Positions 7,030 through 10,207 of a stretch of DNA of 10,207 nt are shown one piece after another. The stretch is from NCBI GenBank assembly GCA_041667545.1, contig JBAYES010000064.1, positions 1 to 10,207 on the forward strand, read 5' to 3'. Every line of letters starts with the position of its first letter. The stretch's first letter is position 1. A program made the translations under genes and the position numbers. Origin of the DNA: SLID01 sp041667545 (GTDB lineage: Bacteria; Omnitrophota; Gorgyraeia; Tantalellales; Tantalellaceae). The notes below the pieces were generated by a model. It was not told where the DNA came from. It made no database searches and worked only from the letters and a program-made list of their open reading frames with translations.

Positions 7030-8193
7030 TTATCGGGAAAGCAGTATCAAAGTGCCAAGAAGAGTGAAAAGGGCGGCTAAGAGAAGTTTTACATTGCCGC
7101 CGTGCCTTTTCACCAGAGCGCCTGATATCTCCGATCTTGAAGTCCTTATGTAGATAAGTGAAACAGCGACAAGAGGCAGTACGAACATAAAGTTGTACAA
7201 TAGTATATATAGGAAAGCTTTTGTCCTGTGGGGCGAGTTCCTCATTATGTATACCAGCGTGGGAAGGTATATCTGCCCCGTGCATACCATTTCCATCAGG
7301 GAAACCGCCCCTCCCGCCGAAAAAGCTCCCAAGGACAGAAAAAAAAGGGACTTTGACCGTTTATCCCTTATACCGGACCCTATGGTAAGGCTTATCTTTT
7401 TTCTTAAGGTTTTCGGCAGGGAAAGAATAAGGCCTTTGGCTTTGCCGCTTCTCCTGTATATAAAAAAATCGTAAAGGCTTGCTCCGGCAAGGGCGAAACA
7501 CAGCGTAGCCACACATAGGTGAAAGACCCTGGAAGCCTTATAGAAATTTCTTAACGCATAAACCGCCTCGAAGGCTCCGAAACCTACAAAGAAATATACC
7601 AGGAAGACAGCCGCGCAATACGATGCTGCAACCGCCGCCACTTCTTTTTTAGAGAAAGACCTGACATGCATGAGAGAAATAAGAAAGGCTATTGCCGCGA
7701 AAGCGCAGGGGTTAATTCCGTCTATAAGGCCGGCGAGAATGACAACGGGAAGAGATATTCTGCGCGAAAAAAATAAGGATAGCTCAGCAGGCGTATTATC
7801 AGAGGGTTTACGGGAGCGTGAAATTCCCGTTGAAAGCGCGTGCTTAATGGCATTTTCCATTCCGGAACGTATTTCTCTTTGGCCTGTTAGTACGACATCT
7901 CCTATTACCGCGGAAGGGGCTATTGTCCCGAATTTTTTTTCTCCCAGAACAAGCCTATGTGCAAGTTCGAGCGCTTCAGCGCTTTCGGCAATGTTCATTT
8001 CTGTCCAGATGACCTTGCCGGAATATTTTTTTTCGAGCTCAGGGAAAAATTCTTTTTTCAGCAGTTCGCATTCGAGACAATTTGACGAATAGAAGTAGAA
8101 AAGTTCCGGCTTTTCTGTATCTTGGGCGGAACATGACGGAAAGGCGAGAAAAAATATGTAAATTATTAAAAAGCAGCAAAAAATTCTTTTCAT
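7030..8193 (-). CDS. Exported thioredoxin-like domain fused to a CcdA/DsbD-type membrane thiol transporter
   Basis: This 387-aa protein probably moves reducing equivalents across the inner membrane to an extracytoplasmic thiol partner. A signal peptide (hydrophobic 4-19, likely cleaved after CSA, residue 23) precedes a thioredoxin-like domain (about 28-120) with Cys39-Leu-Glu-Cys42 and a cis-Pro candidate at Pro93. After a hydrophilic linker (124-138) comes a membrane domain with about six helices. It holds the DsbD/CcdA signature DGINPCAFAAIAFL with Cys163, and a second conserved Cys304 in CTGQIYLP; these are the expected redox pair. Domain order (Trx first, then membrane part) resembles a reduced DsbD lacking the C-terminal thioredoxin. 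It may serve cytochrome c maturation or a peroxide or sulfoxide reductase, but no partner is in the window. The ATG at 8193 has no clear Shine-Dalgarno sequence; see the promoter at 8203-8211. It converges with the glycine-repeat gene. Confidence 0.82.
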   Translation of the reverse strand: MKRIFCCFLIIYIFFLAFPSCSAQDTEKPELFYFYSSNCLECELLKKEFFPELEKKYSGKVIWTEMNIAESAEALELAHRLVLGEKKFGTIAPSAVIGDVVLTGQREIRSGMENAIKHALSTGISRSRKPSDNTPAELSLFFSRRISLPVVILAGLIDGINPCAFAAIAFLISLMHVRSFSKKEVAAVAASYCAAVFLVYFFVGFGAFEAVYALRNFYKASRVFHLCVATLCFALAGASLYDFFIYRRSGKAKGLILSLPKTLRKKISLTIGSGIRDKRSKSLFFLSLGAFSAGGAVSLMEMVCTGQIYLPTLVYIMRNSPHRTKAFLYILLYNFMFVLPLVAVSLIYIRTSRSEISGALVKRHGGNVKLLLAALFTLLGTLILLSR

Positions 8194-8202
8194 TGCAAGA
8201 AT

Positions 8203-8211
8203 ATTCTACCA
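8203..8211 (-). promoter_or_regulatory. Possible extended -10 promoter for the Trx-CcdA gene
   Basis: On the minus strand TGGTAGAAT forms TGn plus a five-of-six match to TATAAT. Transcription would begin near 8196, only a few bases before the ATG at 8193. That would make the mRNA nearly leaderless, which fits the lack of a ribosome binding site there. No good -35 is visible. Confidence 0.3.
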
Positions 8212-8225
8212 GAAAATTCAGAAAG

Positions 8226-8234
8226 TGCTATAAT
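8226..8234 (+). promoter_or_regulatory. Possible extended -10 promoter for the AsmA-like gene
   Basis: TGCTATAAT is a perfect TGn-TATAAT extended -10 on the plus strand. Transcription would start near 8241, leaving about 108 nt of leader before ATG 8349. The -35 region is not recognisable. It lies about 15 bp from the candidate minus-strand promoter, so the two genes may share one divergent control region. Confidence 0.4.
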
Positions 8235-8348
8235 TTTAGTGTCTGGTTTTTCTTGGGACATTCGGGTTGAAAGTATGGTGGAGGCAGTGAAACAGGGCTT
8301 AAAAGTTAACAAATTTTAATGATATAAAAAACAAATAAGGGGGGAGGA

Positions 8349-9197
8349 ATGAGAAAAATATTTACCACTGTTTTAGTTGTTGTTCTTGCGGTCGTGTTAG
8401 TCCTATCTGTGGTTAAAGATCCCTTAGCCAAGTTTTCGGTGGAAAAAGGCGTTGAAATGGTAACGGGGCTGCGCCTTGAGATAGCAGATCTCAATATTGG
8501 AATTTTAAAGACGCTTGTAGGGATAAAAGATCTAAAACTTTTTAACCCGGCCGGGTTCGAAGATGAGATAATGATGGATATGCCCGAGATATACGTCGAT
8601 TATAACCTGCCCGCTATAGTGATGGGGAACATACATTTAAGGACGGTACGATTGAACATGAACGAGTTTTTGGTGGTGAAGAACGCCAAAGGAGAACTTA
8701 ATCTTAACTCTCTTAAGGTGGTGAAAGAAGAAAAGACCGAAAAGAAACCCGCTCCTGCCGAAAAAGCCAAGGCGCCGGAAATACAAATTGATGTTCTTGA
8801 GCTTAAGGTGGGAAAAGTGATCTACAAGGACTATTCGAAGGGCGGAAAGCCCATTGTGCAGGAATTCAATCTGAACCTGAACGAGAGGTATACAGACATA
8901 AACGACCCCAACAAGCTTGTGAGCCTTATAGTTGTTCAAGCCCTTCGCAATACCACAATAGCTCGTCTTGCCAATTTTGACCTTAAGGGGCTCGAAGGGA
9001 CGATAAGCGATACTCTGGCTACCGCAGATAAGCTGGTGGGAACTGCCCAAGGCGTAGTAGCCGGAGCCGGAGGAGCGGCTACTCAGATAACACAGACGGC
9101 CCAGGATGCGGCGAAAGAAACTGTGGAGACAGTACAGAAAACAGCCGATGATCTTCAGAAACTTTTTCAGGATCCGTTTGGAGCTAAAGAGGAATAA
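8349..9197 (+). CDS. AsmA-like membrane-anchored periplasmic protein with helical tail
   Basis: This 282-aa protein has an N-terminal membrane anchor (5-22, Val/Leu-rich) and an AsmA-like N-domain. The pattern VTGLRLEIADLNIGILKTLVGIKDLKLFNPAGFEDEIMMDMPEI-type is typical: residues 39-80 describe a membrane-adjacent strand pair, then 'LFNPAGF', then a YVDYNLPAIVMGNIHLRTVRL (82-102) beta stretch. A Lys/Pro/Ala-rich linker (123-142) splits the domain from a second strand-rich part (145-180). The C-terminus (about 217-270) is rich in Ala, Thr and Gln with a long amphipathic-helix look, unlike the long beta-groove of large AsmA proteins such as TamB or YhdP. Length is far below those (600-1200 aa). 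AsmA relatives act in lipid transport to, or assembly of, the outer membrane; a similar role here is inference. The start is firm: AAGGGGGGAGGA precedes ATG directly. Confidence 0.75.
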   Translation: MRKIFTTVLVVVLAVVLVLSVVKDPLAKFSVEKGVEMVTGLRLEIADLNIGILKTLVGIKDLKLFNPAGFEDEIMMDMPEIYVDYNLPAIVMGNIHLRTVRLNMNEFLVVKNAKGELNLNSLKVVKEEKTEKKPAPAEKAKAPEIQIDVLELKVGKVIYKDYSKGGKPIVQEFNLNLNERYTDINDPNKLVSLIVVQALRNTTIARLANFDLKGLEGTISDTLATADKLVGTAQGVVAGAGGAATQITQTAQDAAKETVETVQKTADDLQKLFQDPFGAKEE

Positions 9198-9226
9198 GAT
9201 AAAAGTTTTATTGTAGATTCAATGTT

Positions 9227-9441
9227 TAGAGTTCTGCAAAATGGACTTTTCACGTCGTTGCGAGGGAGCGAAGCGACCGAAGCAATCTTATAACTTGTTA
9301 TATTTATTGAGATTGCTTCGGCACTATGCTGAGTCTGCCGAAATCCTGAGTCATGGCATTTATCACGATACGAAGGGCTTCGTCACTCACTTGGTTCGTT
9401 CCTCGCAAAGACGGTATAAAAGTCCATTTTGCAGAACCCTA
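9227..9441. mobile_element. MITE-like palindromic element with TA flanks
   Basis: The left end GTTCTGCAAAATGGACTTTT (9231-9250) is the exact reverse complement of 9418-9437. With one mismatch the inverted repeats extend outward to GA/CC and then to TA dinucleotides at 9227-9228 and 9440-9441, which fits a TA target duplication as made by IS630/Tc1-mariner-type transposases. The inside carries the motif CGTTGCGAGGGAGCGAAGCG followed by CCGAAGCAATCT (9277-9288), which pairs with AGATTGCTTCGG (9310-9321) around a nested TATAAC/GTTATA stem (9289-9302). A further palindrome ACGAAG-GG-CTTCGT lies at 9370-9383. The 'TTGCGAGGGAGCGAAGCGACCGAAGCAAT' style matches a repeat I remember from many bacterial genomes. 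No transposase is encoded; short frames across it have no gene-like features. Confidence 0.7.
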
Positions 9442-9467
9442 TATAAATGCTAAAAAAGGAGGGAGAG

Positions 9468-10207
9468 ATGAAGAAAAAAATCTTATTTGCCATAGGGTTT
9501 GTCGCGGTGTTCGCGATGAGCTCCATGCTGTTCGCGTATAACATTCCCTATCAGAACTCCAGGGCGCATGCGTTTTATGTATTCGGCCCGGAAGGAGATC
9601 CTCTAATGGGAGCAGGGGACAGCACGATGGAAATATTCGTAGATGTCCCCGTGGATGAGCAGAACAAAGTGACTATTGAAGTCTATGACCCGGATACGGG
9701 AGGGTTCTTCGACTGGATAGTTCCAGGTAACGAATGGAACACGGCCTGTAAATATCAGGTTTACGGAAAAGAACTTTTAGATTCGGCCGAATTCGGCGCT
9801 TCCCCGGAATGGGACCAGAAATGGTATATGTTCGGTCCGTATGACAAAACTCAGGGGGAAAAAGTAGGAGATATTTACAGGTTCAGGATTGTTGTGACCG
9901 GCATTAAAGGTGATGACGAGAATCTTTTTAGGGTAAAAGTTTCCCCGAAAAGCGCCGAAAGCTGGGCGGGGAAAGTAATGGTACGCCTGGCCCCGAGAGA
10001 GGGCGACCAGATGTTCTTTTATCCGTATGTCCCCGCGGGAACAGGCTCTGTGATAGTGGAAAACTATGATCTTGATCCCACGGGAGGGACGAGCACTTTG
10101 TCCGTAACTACGATAACCGAGAAGTTCAGTATCAAGGATTCCGACAGCGGAGAATGGAGAGAAACGGTAGTCCCGATATCCACTGATACCGGGGGAAGAA
10201 TGGTGTA
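9468..10207 (+). CDS. Secreted protein of unknown function (5' part; runs off the window)
   Basis: The frame is open from ATG 9468 to the window edge, 246 codons. A strong ribosome binding site (AGGAGG at about 9457-9462) precedes the start. A Sec signal peptide is clear: KKKILFAIGFVAVFAMSSMLFA, with likely cleavage after FA (residue 23). The mature part is polar and strand-rich with an early segment DSTMEIFVDVPVDEQNKVTI and YDPDTGG, which looks like a beta-sandwich of the Ig-like or C2-like type with acidic turns. Trp and Tyr are frequent and only one Cys is seen after the signal. The C-terminal part visible here (SVIVENYDLDPTGGTSTLSV) continues the beta pattern. I do not recognise a named family. 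The MITE-like element ends 26 nt before its start, so its promoter may have been altered or supplied by the insertion. Confidence 0.8.
   Translation, partial: MKKKILFAIGFVAVFAMSSMLFAYNIPYQNSRAHAFYVFGPEGDPLMGAGDSTMEIFVDVPVDEQNKVTIEVYDPDTGGFFDWIVPGNEWNTACKYQVYGKELLDSAEFGASPEWDQKWYMFGPYDKTQGEKVGDIYRFRIVVTGIKGDDENLFRVKVSPKSAESWAGKVMVRLAPREGDQMFFYPYVPAGTGSVIVENYDLDPTGGTSTLSVTTITEKFSIKDSDSGEWRETVVPISTDTGGRMV

Noticed and set aside
6882..7067. Frame with a hydrophobic stretch (VTAAFGIVILLGWFLARLLTYFW) between the two convergent genes
   Set aside because: Its only ATG lies inside the end of the glycine-repeat gene without a ribosome binding site, and it overlaps the 3' end of the Trx-CcdA gene. A small membrane protein is possible but not supported.
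8637..9050. 137-codon minus-strand frame opposite the AsmA-like gene
   Set aside because: It is antisense to a gene with a strong start and recognisable domain; composition looks like a reverse translation shadow.
9241..9453. 70-codon frame across the MITE-like element
   Set aside because: It follows the palindromic repeat sequence, has no ribosome binding site and no protein-like pattern.
1..10207. CRISPR arrays, tRNA and rRNA genes
   Set aside because: I saw no regularly spaced direct repeats, no tRNA-like cloverleaf with a TTCGA-type arm, and no rRNA core sequence.

Overview
The window looks like a chromosomal segment of an uncultivated, Gram-negative-type bacterium. It has an AsmA-like envelope protein, exported proteins with Sec signals, strong GGAGG-type ribosome binding sites mixed with GTG and TTG starts, and dispersed palindromic repeats. 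The gene set and style remind me of Omnitrophota or another PVC/Elusimicrobia-like lineage, but nothing here proves this: there is no rRNA and no marker gene.

Layout. (1) 1-2118, plus strand: the 3' remnant of an SGNH/GDSL hydrolase whose frame is broken upstream, then a polytopic GT39/ArnT-like glycosyltransferase. Both fit a surface-glycan locus. Each is followed by a long hairpin at its stop codon. (2) 2193-6099, minus strand: a two-gene overlapping unit encoding a beta-phosphoglucomutase-like HAD domain fused to a trehalose-6-phosphate phosphatase, then a GH65 disaccharide phosphorylase. Together they carry the three modules that I recall being fused in mycobacterial OtsB1 (Rv2006). The GH65 C-terminus stops short where a repeat-like intergenic sequence begins. 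(3) 6100-6415: a control region with a hairpin, a palindrome, a possible promoter and a remnant of a repeat end. (4) 6416-6925, plus: a membrane protein made of glycine-rich five-residue repeats. (5) 7030-8193, minus: an exported thioredoxin-like domain joined to a CcdA/DsbD-type membrane electron carrier. (6) 8349-9197, plus: a short AsmA-like protein with an Ala/Thr-rich helical tail. (7) 9227-9441: a MITE-like element of about 215 bp with long terminal inverted repeats and TA flanks. (8) 9468 to the end: the 5' part of a secreted protein of unknown function.

How the genes may work together. The phosphatase domain makes trehalose from trehalose-6-P. GH65 enzymes phosphorolyse alpha-glucosides such as trehalose to beta-glucose-1-P, and the beta-PGM domain would convert that to glucose-6-P. 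The minus-strand unit could therefore run a trehalose turnover loop, although no trehalose-6-P synthase is present. The other genes concern the envelope: glycan transfer, thiol redox outside the cytoplasm, and a membrane-anchored AsmA protein. They share no evident pathway with the sugar unit.
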